Assembly: GCF_000429465.1 (NCBI RefSeq)
Contig: NZ_AUBX01000010.1
Location: forward strand, 372,001 to 436,000
Reading direction: 5' to 3'
DNA from: Algoriphagus vanfongensis DSM 17529
GTDB taxonomy: Bacteria; Bacteroidota; Bacteroidia; Cytophagales; Cyclobacteriaceae
Length of the DNA: 64,000 bases
Shown here one piece after another: positions 33,265-41,509 of the stretch (the stretch's first letter is position 1; the number at the start of each line of letters is the position of its first letter). The notes beneath the pieces are model-generated. The model searched no databases. It saw nothing but the letters and a program-made list of their open reading frames with translations, and had not been told where the DNA came from. The translations under genes and the position numbers were made by a program.

Positions 33265-34077
33265 TTAGAGTTCTTTGATTTTAATGTCTTTGAACATCAC
33301 CCCTTGCCCCTCACTTTGAAGGCCGATATATCCTGATTTTAGAGGTGTTCCATCGACTTTTATAGCTGGGTCAAATCGATTGGCTGTTCCTCCGCCGATT
33401 TGAGGATATTTATAAGTCAACACAGTATCTCCATTGACTAAGTGATGAACGATCGAATCCTCATAGACAATCAAATCTGCTTTCACCCATTCATCCCATT
33501 GGAAAGTTGGACCACTGGAATTGATGCAATGTCTCGGGTCTATTTTTCCTTCGAATTCTATATCCGTACCCGGAGAACACATATTTCCAGTCGGTCTTGG
33601 GACACCTTCCTTCTCTTGAGCATACATTTGCCACTCCACTGAGATCGGCCAATCCTGCTCTTTCAAAATGGTTTCGGGAGCCTGGGAATGGAACATCACC
33701 CCGGAATTTCGATAGGTATAGCTCGGCGCATCTTCCATAAACTGATCTGTGAATCGATACATCCAAGTCAGTTGGTAGGAAGAAAATGGCTTTTCGTAAA
33801 ACAAGTGTCCAAAGCGGTCCTCAAACTTTTCATAGCCATCATAATTGACCACGATCACGCCATCGACCACCCGAAAAGTATTGGCATAATTGTCACCTGT
33901 CTCATGATGATGGATCTTGGGTACCCAGCCCGTCAAGTCTTTGCCATTGAACAAGTCAACCCACTCTGATTGAGCAGTTTGCTCCGGTTCGGACTGGACA
34001 GTATCGGGCTTATTGCCGCAGGAATGAAGGAAAATCCCTGAAGCCATCAGGGCAAAAAGTGTAAAAGATTTTTTCAT
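33265..34077 (-). CDS. DUF1080 (3-keto-disaccharide hydrolase-type) lipoprotein
   Basis: The 270-residue precursor has a lipoprotein signal with cysteine in FLHSCGN, followed by a concanavalin-like DUF1080 domain: WVDLFNGKDLTGWVPK, YQLTWMYRF, SGVMFHSQ, SVEWQMY and SGYIGLQSEGQGVMFKDIKIKEL. Members of this family cleave 3-keto-glycosides or bind sugars; the catalytic site is not well enough known to judge from sequence. It converges with the isomerase-like gene, and both are exported, so they may act on the same sugar in the periplasm. Confidence 0.88.
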   Translation of the reverse strand: MKKSFTLFALMASGIFLHSCGNKPDTVQSEPEQTAQSEWVDLFNGKDLTGWVPKIHHHETGDNYANTFRVVDGVIVVNYDGYEKFEDRFGHLFYEKPFSSYQLTWMYRFTDQFMEDAPSYTYRNSGVMFHSQAPETILKEQDWPISVEWQMYAQEKEGVPRPTGNMCSPGTDIEFEGKIDPRHCINSSGPTFQWDEWVKADLIVYEDSIVHHLVNGDTVLTYKYPQIGGGTANRFDPAIKVDGTPLKSGYIGLQSEGQGVMFKDIKIKEL

Positions 34078-34135
34078 AGCAATGTGTTTAGCGAGTAAAA
34101 TAGGGAAAAATGAAATGGAAATGCGGAAAATAAGA

Positions 34136-35023
34136 TCAGCGATTTCCCTGATTTCTGCCTACGATCATTTGAAATCTTCCCGGAAGGATTTTGACTCGTA
34201 CTTTTTCAGGCTTTCCTTTCAGTTCTCCGTCGATCTGAAAATTCGCCCGATTCAAGTTTTCGATTTCACAGGATTCAAAAGACCAGGACTTCAACACCTT
34301 GCCCTCAGGCACATCTCCATCGAGCATGCTTTTGGTGATTTTCAAAAAATCCTCCCAATTGTCCACATCATGGGCCACTACTTCAAATTTTCCATCATTC
34401 ATCTTTCCCATGGGATTGATAATAGCTCCAGTGCCGTAGCGATCTCCATTGGCGATCAGCAGCATTCTGGATTCGGTTTCCCAAACCCCATCACCCGAGC
34501 GAATCCGAAAGGGCTGCGGCTCGGCCTGAAAAATCTGCGAAAAAGAACTCTTGATATAGCCCAGCATGCCCCTTGTCCCTTCCTGCTCAAATTGATGAAT
34601 CATATCGGCATTTAAACCAAAATCGGACAAATGCAGACAGAGCTCTCCGTCGATCTCAACCCCATCGATGGGACTGGACTCCAGGTAACGAAGGGCCTCC
34701 AATCCATCCTCCAGCAAATCTATGCCCAGGCACTTGGCCAGGCCGTTCGCTGAGCCCATCGGCAAGATCGCCAGGGGAATCTCCGCCGGCAGCACCTCCG
34801 CTACCAGCTTCACGGTACCGTCTCCTCCTCCTGCTAGAACCAGACTGGGGCTGAGCGATTCGATTTCCCGCTTGACTTTCTCAGAATCATCAGTTCCGGT
34901 CGTCTCATACACCGCCAAATCAAAACCTCTCAAGTGCATCAAAATCCTCTCCTGCAGCTCCTTCACAGGAATGTGTTCATCTCCCGAATTTGGGTTGTAA
35001 ACCAGCAAGGCTACTTTTTTCAT
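34136..35023 (-). CDS. Diacylglycerol/lipid kinase family protein
   Basis: The 295-residue protein has the DAGK catalytic domain: VYNPNSG near the start, the nucleotide-binding GGGDGT at 65-70 and LPMGSANGLAKCLG at about 87-100, then a beta-rich C-terminal domain (NFQIDGELKGKPEKVRVKILPG). Relatives such as YegS and DgkB phosphorylate lipids; several Bacteroidota members are sphingosine or diacylglycerol kinases. Its ATG overlaps the stop of the upstream APP1-type phosphatase gene by four bases, so a kinase and a phosphatase for phospholipid head groups are made together. Confidence 0.9.
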   Translation of the reverse strand: MKKVALLVYNPNSGDEHIPVKELQERILMHLRGFDLAVYETTGTDDSEKVKREIESLSPSLVLAGGGDGTVKLVAEVLPAEIPLAILPMGSANGLAKCLGIDLLEDGLEALRYLESSPIDGVEIDGELCLHLSDFGLNADMIHQFEQEGTRGMLGYIKSSFSQIFQAEPQPFRIRSGDGVWETESRMLLIANGDRYGTGAIINPMGKMNDGKFEVVAHDVDNWEDFLKITKSMLDGDVPEGKVLKSWSFESCEIENLNRANFQIDGELKGKPEKVRVKILPGRFQMIVGRNQGNR

Positions 35024-35991
35024 TTTTGGAAAAGTTTAAGTGATTGTGCTATTTCGATGGCTTCCTCTGTGTTTTTGACAAAGTGAAAACCCAAGGAATC
35101 TTTCATCTGATCTCGCTCTGGCAAATTGGTGGATTTTGACCGAACTTCCCGTATAAAAACGGCCCGAATCCGATCCGGAAACTCTCGTTTGATCTCGGCA
35201 TAGATCTCAGGATCATGCTGCCCACTATCTCCCATCAATACAAAATTCATTTCAGGAAAAAAGGACAGCAAAAACCTGATTTTTTCAGATTTGTGATGAT
35301 GACTGCCGCCGCCGGATTTCCAGATATTTTTCAGATTGATATGCTTGTCCTTGAGTAGAATCGGCCCTTTGGGAATATTTCTGTATTCCAGAAAATCCTC
35401 AATCAGATCAAAAAGGGACCAATCACTGCTGGACACATAGAAAACCTCGTAGGCTCCTTCTACTTTCAGGTTGTGATAAAACTCCGAAACTCCTGGAAAG
35501 GGTCGACGGGTGTAGGCATTTTTGGAAATGGACAGCCAAAACTTCTTCCCGATCTCTGTGGCATGGGAAATCAAAATCGTGTCATCGATATCGGAAATCA
35601 GGCCATGCTTCCCTCCCAGCCTGGTGATGGATTTTTGAACAGGCACGGCCTGGTAGTCTTCCTTCCCGACCAGCTCAACTTGAACCCGCTCTTCTTTGCA
35701 ATAATCAATCAGGCACTCAAACACCCCGTCTTGATCTGTTGGCACCTCTACTTGAGACTCGCCGGTAGTGATCCGTACCTGCACATCTGCGATGCTGGAA
35801 ACGGAATATCTGCGGATCGCAGCGAGTATATTACTGAGGGAATTATTTCTCGCTTTGGGTAAACTCTGCCTCTTAGATGTGACTACCCTCCCTTTGACAA
35901 AAACCTCTTTCCCATTTGAAATAGCCAAAAAGGGTTCGATTTCAACACGTTTCTTCTTATCTAAAAATAAACCTAAAAAGGACATAGACAT
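35020..35991 (-). CDS. APP1-type phosphatidate phosphatase (DUF2183)
   Basis: The 323-residue protein has a C-terminal HAD-like APP1 catalytic domain with the DxDxT motif DIDDT at 134-138, followed by RPFPGVSEFY, VSSSDWSL and FVLMGDSGQHDPEIY, which are typical of the yeast App1 phosphatidate phosphatase domain. About 115 N-terminal residues form a beta-sandwich-like region (VFVKGRVV, IADVQVRIT). It is coupled to the lipid kinase gene through a four-base overlap. Dephosphorylation of phosphatidate is the family activity; the natural lipid here is inferred. Confidence 0.88.
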   Translation of the reverse strand: MSMSFLGLFLDKKKRVEIEPFLAISNGKEVFVKGRVVTSKRQSLPKARNNSLSNILAAIRRYSVSSIADVQVRITTGESQVEVPTDQDGVFECLIDYCKEERVQVELVGKEDYQAVPVQKSITRLGGKHGLISDIDDTILISHATEIGKKFWLSISKNAYTRRPFPGVSEFYHNLKVEGAYEVFYVSSSDWSLFDLIEDFLEYRNIPKGPILLKDKHINLKNIWKSGGGSHHHKSEKIRFLLSFFPEMNFVLMGDSGQHDPEIYAEIKREFPDRIRAVFIREVRSKSTNLPERDQMKDSLGFHFVKNTEEAIEIAQSLKLFQK

Positions 35992-36122
35992 TTGTTAGCA
36001 TTTCAAGTGTTGGTAAAACAACAATTGAACCAGACGAAGGTTTTAAGTTAGAACGAAGGGAAGGTTTCCAAATCCGCTGTGAAATCTCTGCGTTCCCCGC
36101 CTCGCTGAGGTAAGAAAAAATA

Positions 36123-36155
36123 AAACCTTCGAGGTTTGCGAAACCTCAAAGGTTT
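36123..36155. repeat. 33-nt near-perfect hairpin
   Basis: AAACCTT-C-GAGGTTT, GCG loop, AAACCTC-A-AAGGTTT: fourteen base pairs with one central C/A mismatch. It sits in the 308-bp gap between the M42 peptidase gene (downstream of its stop) and the APP1 gene. A T-run is lacking, so I call it a REP-like hairpin rather than a terminator. Nothing else is evident in the gap. Confidence 0.55.
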
Positions 36156-36299
36156 ATAAAAAGCTTTCCCATTGCTGAAAATCTCTATTCAAAAGACCTC
36201 CCCCTTCGAAGAGGGATTTGTCTCTCCTATCTTCAAGCTTCTGTCTTAAATATCCAATCTCGTTTCTCCTAATCTCTAAATCTCCTGCAACGAACAAAC

Positions 36300-37352
36300 T
36301 CAATGCTTCCAATCATATTGATCTACTCCCTCCAAGCAGGCCACTAGAAGTGAAATGGAGTCAGCAATATCCTTTTTGTGTGCCATCTCAATCACCTGAT
36401 GCAGGTGACGGGTCGGGATGGAAATCGCTCCCGCAATCGCTCCCTGTTTGCCCATCCGCTGCACACCAGCCGTATCTGTTCCTCCTGCTGTCAGGATCTC
36501 AGGCTGCCAGGTTATCTCTTTCTGATCGGCAGTTTGCTTCATAAAATCCACCATGCGATAGTCACAAATAGTCATGGCGTCCATGATTTTAATGGCTGTT
36601 CCTTTGCCAAGCTGAGTCACTTTTTCATGCGCCTGAGCTCCCGGCACGTCAAATGCAATCGTCGTATCCAAGGCAATCCCGAAATCCGGGTTGATACTGT
36701 GAGCGGCCACGTTGGCACCCCGAAGCCCTACTTCCTCCTGAACGGTAAAGGTCGCATAGACATCGTAAGGAGGATTGTCCAATTGCTTCAAAGCCTCAAT
36801 CAGGATAAAAACTGCGACTCGGTTATCGATGGATTTGCAATTGACGCAATCGCCCATTTCGATGAGTTCTCGGTCACGCGTCACAGGATCACCCACGGAG
36901 ATATACTTTTCTACTTCCTCCTTGCTCATCCCCAAATCGATGAAAAAATCGGTGGTTTTTGGCAGCTTATTTCTTTCCTCGGGACTCATGACGTGAATAG
37001 GTTTGGACCCCATCACTCCGACCAGATCCTTTTTCCCATGAACAATCACCCGCTGGGCAGTCAAGGTCTTCGGATCAAAACCTCCTAAGGTATGGAAGCG
37101 AAGAAAACCATTGTCATCGACATGGGTGACGATAAAACCAATCTCATCCATGTGTGCGGCCACCATGACTCTTTTGCCATCGGGATTGTTTTTGCCACGC
37201 TTAATCGCGATTACATTGCCCAGATTATCGGTCTTGACCTCATCGGCTAGTGGCGTCACCAAATCAACAACCAGATCACGAACTCGTTTTTCAAATCCCG
37301 GTGCTCCGGCTATTTCACATATTTGCTTTAAAAGTGCTACGTCAATATTCAT
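36300..37352 (-). CDS. M42-family metallo-aminopeptidase
   Basis: The 350-residue enzyme belongs to the M42 family of dinuclear, usually dodecameric (TET) aminopeptidases such as FrvX/PepA-type. Metal and catalytic residues are recognisable: AHMDEIG (His67, Asp69), NCKSIDNR (Asp176), TVQEEVGLRG (Glu206, Glu207), ALDT (Asp229) and ISIPTRHLHQVIE near the C-terminus. There is no signal peptide, so it works in the cytoplasm on peptides. It stands alone, between the purF-like gene and the lipid genes, with a terminator on its upstream side. Confidence 0.93.
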   Translation of the reverse strand: MNIDVALLKQICEIAGAPGFEKRVRDLVVDLVTPLADEVKTDNLGNVIAIKRGKNNPDGKRVMVAAHMDEIGFIVTHVDDNGFLRFHTLGGFDPKTLTAQRVIVHGKKDLVGVMGSKPIHVMSPEERNKLPKTTDFFIDLGMSKEEVEKYISVGDPVTRDRELIEMGDCVNCKSIDNRVAVFILIEALKQLDNPPYDVYATFTVQEEVGLRGANVAAHSINPDFGIALDTTIAFDVPGAQAHEKVTQLGKGTAIKIMDAMTICDYRMVDFMKQTADQKEITWQPEILTAGGTDTAGVQRMGKQGAIAGAISIPTRHLHQVIEMAHKKDIADSISLLVACLEGVDQYDWKH

Positions 37353-37413
37353 AATTCCCTTTTTGAATTTCTAAGATATATTTTCCTTCCGGCTTTGCGA
37401 TGTCCGGAAACAG

Positions 37414-37443
37414 AAAAGGCGCAAAGAATTCTCTGCGCCTTTT
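37414..37443 (-). terminator. Intrinsic terminator of the PurF-like gene
   Basis: AAAAGGCGCA and TGCGCCTTTT form a 10-bp stem 17 bp after the stop at 37461. The T-run on the minus strand is four bases, part of the stem. Confidence 0.75.
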
Positions 37444-37460
37444 AAGTATTATTTCAATGA

Positions 37461-39344
37461 TTAATATGCTCGTACAGTTTTTCCTTCCATAAAGTTGGCA
37501 AAAGATCGGTTGACCACGCGAGTACCTCCGGTGGTAGGATAGTCTCCTGTGAAATACCAGTCACCGATATGATCAGGAGTACATTTATGCAGGTTATTGA
37601 CAGTCTGATAGATCACCTTCACTTCTGCCTTGATTTCAGGGTTGGTGACGATTTCGGAGATTTTTTCAGAAATCTCATCATCGGTGAAGTTTTCATAGAC
37701 ACGCTTCACAAAGTTATCCGGTCCTGATGGACTGGCGATGCAGGCATCGTAGGTTTCATCCAGTACATTTTCCAATCCTCTATCTTTCAAAAGCGCCAAG
37801 GCTGCACGGAAAGCTATAAATTCCTTCATTCGCGACATATCTATCCCATAGCAATCCGGGAATCTAATCTGCGGCGCTGAGGATACGATGATGATTCGCT
37901 TCGGATACAATTTGTCGAGGGTGGTCAGGATACTTTTCTCCAAAGTCGTCCCTCTCACAATACTGTCATCGATGACTACCAGCGTATCCACGCCCGGCTT
38001 GATCACCTCATAAGTAGTATCATAGACAGAGGAGACCATCACATCCCTTTCATCATCATTAGTGATGAAGGTTCTCAACTTCACATCTTTGGAAACGAGT
38101 TTTTCTACCCTTGGGCGGAAATTCAACAACTCTTCCAAATCTCCCATATGAGGTTTTCCCTCTATGAATACTTCTTTTCTCTTGGCTACAAGATATTCTT
38201 CCAGCCCTTCTATCATTCCCAAAAACGCAGTCTCGGCAGTATTTGGAATGTAGGAGAAAACTGTATTCTTCAAATCAAAATCAATGGCTTTGAGAATCTG
38301 CGGAATCAAAGCTTTTCCCAGATTTTTACGCTCCTGATAGATAGCAGGATCTGTCCCTCTGGAGAAATAAATTCGCTCGAAGGAACAAGATGTCTTGGCT
38401 CTGGCAGGCATGATCTCAGATTCTGCATAGGAACCGTCCTTATTGATAACCAAAGCATGACCTGGCTTGATCTCCTGAATTGCATTGAAATCAATGTTGA
38501 AAGCGGACTTGATCGCAGGCTTTTCGGAAGCCACCACGATCACCTCGTCGTCTGCATAATAATAAGCAGGGCGGATTCCTGAAGGATCCCGCACGACAAA
38601 GGAAGAACCATTGCCTATCAATCCGGCCATCGCATAGCCTCCATCAAAATCCCGACAGGATCTTCTTAGGATTCTGGCTACATCCAGCTCGTTTTCGATC
38701 ACATGTGTGATCTGCTCATTGGAGTATTGATGCTTGTATTTGTCAAAAATGCGCTGATTCTCTTCATCCAGGAAGTGTCCGATTTTTTCCATCACGGTGA
38801 CGGTATCGGTTTTTTCTTTAGGGTGCTGTCCTAGCTCTACCAACTTACCGAATAACTCCTCAACATTGGTCATGTTGAAGTTGCCCGCCATGACCAGATT
38901 TCTACTTCTCCAGTTATTTTGCTTAAGGAAAGGGTGACAGGTTTCGATGCTGTTTTCGCCATGGGTACCATAGCGAAGATGTCCCAACCATACTTCCCCG
39001 GTAAAAGCGATATTTTCCTTGAGCCAAGCCGCATCAGTCAGTGCATCATGGCCACCCAGTTTTTTCGCCTTTTTATATTTCTTGTTGATTTTGTCAAAAA
39101 TGAAATTGACTGCCGAAGGCTCAATCGACCGGTACCTGGAAATGTACCTCGTACCCGGATGGGTGTCGATTTTGACATTGGCGACGCCTGCTCCGTCTTG
39201 ACCTCTATTGATTTGTTTTTGCATCAGGACATACATCCTGTTTGCTGCATAGCCTGCAGTCCCGTACTTGTCAATGTAATATTGGGGGGACTTGCGCAGT
39301 CTGATCATTGCAATCCCGCATTCGTGTTTGATCGCGTCGCTCAT
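37461..39344 (-). CDS. Amidophosphoribosyltransferase-like protein (long PurF form)
   Basis: The family makes phosphoribosylamine from PRPP and glutamine, the first step of purine synthesis. The 627-residue protein has a class II glutaminase domain whose nucleophile is Cys9 (HECGIAMI), so eight residues must be removed or tolerated. It also has RYGTHGENSIETCHPF, VMAGNFNMTN and a phosphoribosyltransferase domain with the PRPP loop VVIDDSIVRGTT at 456-467. It is about 120-150 residues longer than B. subtilis or E. coli PurF, with insertions near 75-110 and 195-220. Both catalytic sites look complete. In Bacteroidota such long forms can coexist with a standard PurF, so I leave the symbol blank. 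Confidence 0.85.
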   Translation of the reverse strand: MSDAIKHECGIAMIRLRKSPQYYIDKYGTAGYAANRMYVLMQKQINRGQDGAGVANVKIDTHPGTRYISRYRSIEPSAVNFIFDKINKKYKKAKKLGGHDALTDAAWLKENIAFTGEVWLGHLRYGTHGENSIETCHPFLKQNNWRSRNLVMAGNFNMTNVEELFGKLVELGQHPKEKTDTVTVMEKIGHFLDEENQRIFDKYKHQYSNEQITHVIENELDVARILRRSCRDFDGGYAMAGLIGNGSSFVVRDPSGIRPAYYYADDEVIVVASEKPAIKSAFNIDFNAIQEIKPGHALVINKDGSYAESEIMPARAKTSCSFERIYFSRGTDPAIYQERKNLGKALIPQILKAIDFDLKNTVFSYIPNTAETAFLGMIEGLEEYLVAKRKEVFIEGKPHMGDLEELLNFRPRVEKLVSKDVKLRTFITNDDERDVMVSSVYDTTYEVIKPGVDTLVVIDDSIVRGTTLEKSILTTLDKLYPKRIIIVSSAPQIRFPDCYGIDMSRMKEFIAFRAALALLKDRGLENVLDETYDACIASPSGPDNFVKRVYENFTDDEISEKISEIVTNPEIKAEVKVIYQTVNNLHKCTPDHIGDWYFTGDYPTTGGTRVVNRSFANFMEGKTVRAY

Positions 39345-39377
39345 TTCCTGGGTGTGCGTTTATTTTATTTGACAGTT

Positions 39378-39385
39378 CAAAGTTA
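39378..39385 (-). promoter_or_regulatory. -7 box for the PurF-like gene
   Basis: On the minus strand TAACTTTG matches TAnnTTTG, 34 bp before the ATG at 39344. No convincing -33 element is seen. Confidence 0.4.
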
Positions 39386-39577
39386 CAGGTTTTTAGAAGA
39401 TAATTTGGTTTTAAAAAGTTCAGATTTACTTAACATCCGATTCATTTTTGATTTTAAGCAAGTTCCCCGTTCAAAATTCTCCTTTTTAAGATTTTTTTGG
39501 ATCACTCTGACCAGCGATTCCCCACCTTCTCCACAAGTTTTAGGTGATAAAAAGCCCTTTCCGGTTCGTTTGGGCAC

Positions 39578-39594
39578 TTGGCATACGATTAGCA
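39578..39594 (+). promoter_or_regulatory. Sigma-54 (-24/-12) promoter
   Basis: TTGGCATACGATTAGCA matches the consensus TTGGCACRNNNNTTGCW at all but two fixed positions. The invariant GG and GC are exactly 12 bases apart. Transcription would start near 39605, 80 bp before the small secreted-protein gene. An NtrC-type activator, which acts on such promoters, is encoded just downstream. Confidence 0.75.
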
Positions 39595-39685
39595 TTAAAT
39601 CTATCAGCCAAGAGCAATCTAGGTGAATGGGTCCGGACCCTAACTACATAACTATCTAACCACAATTTTAAAAACCAACAAAACC

Positions 39686-40000
39686 ATGAAAAAGTCAATG
39701 TTAATTGCCGCAATGTTTGTTTCAGGAGTCGCTTTGGCCACTCCACAACTTCAAACCATCCCTGCTCCCACTGCTGTGGAGATCCAAGAAGGGAAAGTAA
39801 AAATCGAGCCAGACGCTCTGCCTGATCCGGTAAAGACTACCATCGCCAATGATGAAGCTGTCAAAAGCCTGACCATCGCAGAAGCTTGGCAAATGACTTT
39901 GCCAGATGGCACCTTCCAGTTCAAGGTAGTCTTCGATGACGGTACCGAAGAGAAACTAGCAAAAAAATATGACCAAGACGGGAATGAAATCAAGGAATAA
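39686..40000 (+). CDS. Small secreted protein, possibly PepSY/BLIP-like
   Basis: The 104-residue precursor has a clean signal peptide (MKKSMLIAAMFVSGVALA) and a single small domain of about 70 residues: DPVKTTIANDE, LTIAEAWQM, then FQFKVVFDDGTEEKLAKKYDQDGNEI. The strand-turn pattern with FDDGT and DQDGN resembles the PepSY-like (beta-lactamase-inhibitor-like) fold common in Bacteroidota periplasmic proteins. Its function is unknown. It is preceded by a sigma-54 promoter and followed by a terminator, so it is a monocistronic, conditionally expressed gene and the likely target of the next-door regulator. Confidence 0.75.
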   Translation: MKKSMLIAAMFVSGVALATPQLQTIPAPTAVEIQEGKVKIEPDALPDPVKTTIANDEAVKSLTIAEAWQMTLPDGTFQFKVVFDDGTEEKLAKKYDQDGNEIKE

Positions 40001-40020
40001 TCCTTTCTGAGTTTTAAATT

Positions 40021-40053
40021 TAAAAGCACCAGCAAATTGTCTGGTGCTTTTTT
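40021..40053 (+). terminator. Intrinsic terminator after the small secreted-protein gene
   Basis: AAAAGCACCAG pairs with CTGGTGCTTTT around an 8-base loop and runs into seven T. It lies before the regulator start at 40083 and inside the longer open frame from 40044, which supports the later start. Confidence 0.93.
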
Positions 40054-40082
40054 TGTTTGACTTGGTCTTAGAATTTAATCCT

Positions 40083-41507
40083 ATGAAAAAGATATTATTG
40101 GTAGAAGATGACCTGACCTATTCCAGGATCGTCAAGACATTTTTGGAGAAAAACGGATTTCAACTCGAAACCACCACCAAAGTCAAAGAAGCACAGCAAC
40201 TCTTGGTATCAGGAAAATTTGATCTGATCATCGCCGACTTTAGACTTCCCGATGGTACTGGCATGGAACTGCTCCAGTGGTCCAAGAATGAATTTCCTCA
40301 GACCCAGGTCATTCTGATCACCCACTACTCTGATATCAGAATCGCCATCAAGGCGATGAAACTGGGAGCTTTTGAGTACATCACCAAGCCGATCAATCCA
40401 GACGAACTCCTCGCCACGGTTAAAGAATCACTTTCTTCCAAGCCAGAAGTCCCTACTCTGGAATCTCCCATCGAGAAACCGGCAACGATGGCTACCAAAT
40501 CAGCTCCAGAGTCCAACTCACCCTATGTCGTAGGGCAGTCTCAAGAAGCAGACAAACTCGAAAAACACATTCATCTCGTCGCTCCGACTGATCTCAGCGT
40601 GTTGGTTTTGGGGGAAACCGGTACCGGTAAGGAGTTTATTTCCAGAAGAATACACGAGAATTCTGAACGGAAAAACGGCCCATTCATCGCCATTGACTGC
40701 GGGGCCTTACCCAAGGATCTCGCTGGAAGTGAGCTATTTGGTCACGTCAAAGGTGCTTTTACAGGTGCGCTAGAAAACAAAACAGGGCACTTTGAAGCTG
40801 CCAATGGGGGCACGATCTTTTTGGACGAAGTCGGAAACTTGAGTTATGAAGTTCAAATCCAACTGCTGCGGGCTATCCAAGAGAGAACCATCCGAAAAAT
40901 CGGGGGAAATAAAGAAATCAAAATCGATGTCAGGATCATTGCAGCGACTAATGAAAATCTGCTTCAGCAGGCTGGAGAAGGACATTTCCGAGAAGATCTT
41001 TATCACAGATTAAATGAATTCACCCTGCATGCGATTCCGCTTCGAAGAAGAAAAGATGACCTAGAGGTCTTTGCAGAGCAGTTTTTGGAAGAAAGCAACA
41101 GCCGACTCAACAAGACTGTGAAAGGCTTTACATCTGAGGTTTGGGAAGTATTCTTAGGCTATGACTGGCCGGGCAATCTCCGCGAACTCAAGAACATCAT
41201 CAAACGTGCTGTCTTGCTGACCAATGGTCCACTGGTAGAAAAAGAAGCCTTACCGAGTGACTTGCACGATCCCGAGCTGGCATTTACCACTCATCGAAGT
41301 GTGGCCAGCCCAAGTACCACATCACCCAATACTTCCCAAGAGTTGCCCTCTCCGCGTGATTATAAAAGTCAGTGGGTAGAGCAAGAGAAAGAACTGATTC
41401 AGCAGGTATTGCAGGACACCAAATTTAACAAGTCCAAAACCGCCCGAATCCTCAAAATGGATAGGAAAACGCTCTACAGCAAAATGGAAAAATACGGCTT
41501 AAATTAA
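40083..41507 (+). CDS. NtrC-family sigma-54-dependent response regulator
   Basis: The 474-residue activator has a receiver domain with phospho-acceptor Asp52 (IIADFRLPDG), a linker, an AAA+ domain with Walker A GETGTGKE (177-184), the sigma-54-contacting loop GAFTGA (224-229) and GGTIFLDEV, then a Fis-type helix-turn-helix at the end (KSKTARILKMDRKTLYSKM). All parts needed for phosphorylation-dependent opening of sigma-54 promoters are intact. The hybrid kinase gene converges on it, with only two bases between the stops. The sigma-54 promoter upstream of 39686 is its most obvious target. Confidence 0.95.
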   Translation: MKKILLVEDDLTYSRIVKTFLEKNGFQLETTTKVKEAQQLLVSGKFDLIIADFRLPDGTGMELLQWSKNEFPQTQVILITHYSDIRIAIKAMKLGAFEYITKPINPDELLATVKESLSSKPEVPTLESPIEKPATMATKSAPESNSPYVVGQSQEADKLEKHIHLVAPTDLSVLVLGETGTGKEFISRRIHENSERKNGPFIAIDCGALPKDLAGSELFGHVKGAFTGALENKTGHFEAANGGTIFLDEVGNLSYEVQIQLLRAIQERTIRKIGGNKEIKIDVRIIAATNENLLQQAGEGHFREDLYHRLNEFTLHAIPLRRRKDDLEVFAEQFLEESNSRLNKTVKGFTSEVWEVFLGYDWPGNLRELKNIIKRAVLLTNGPLVEKEALPSDLHDPELAFTTHRSVASPSTTSPNTSQELPSPRDYKSQWVEQEKELIQQVLQDTKFNKSKTARILKMDRKTLYSKMEKYGLN

Positions 41508-41509
41508 GC

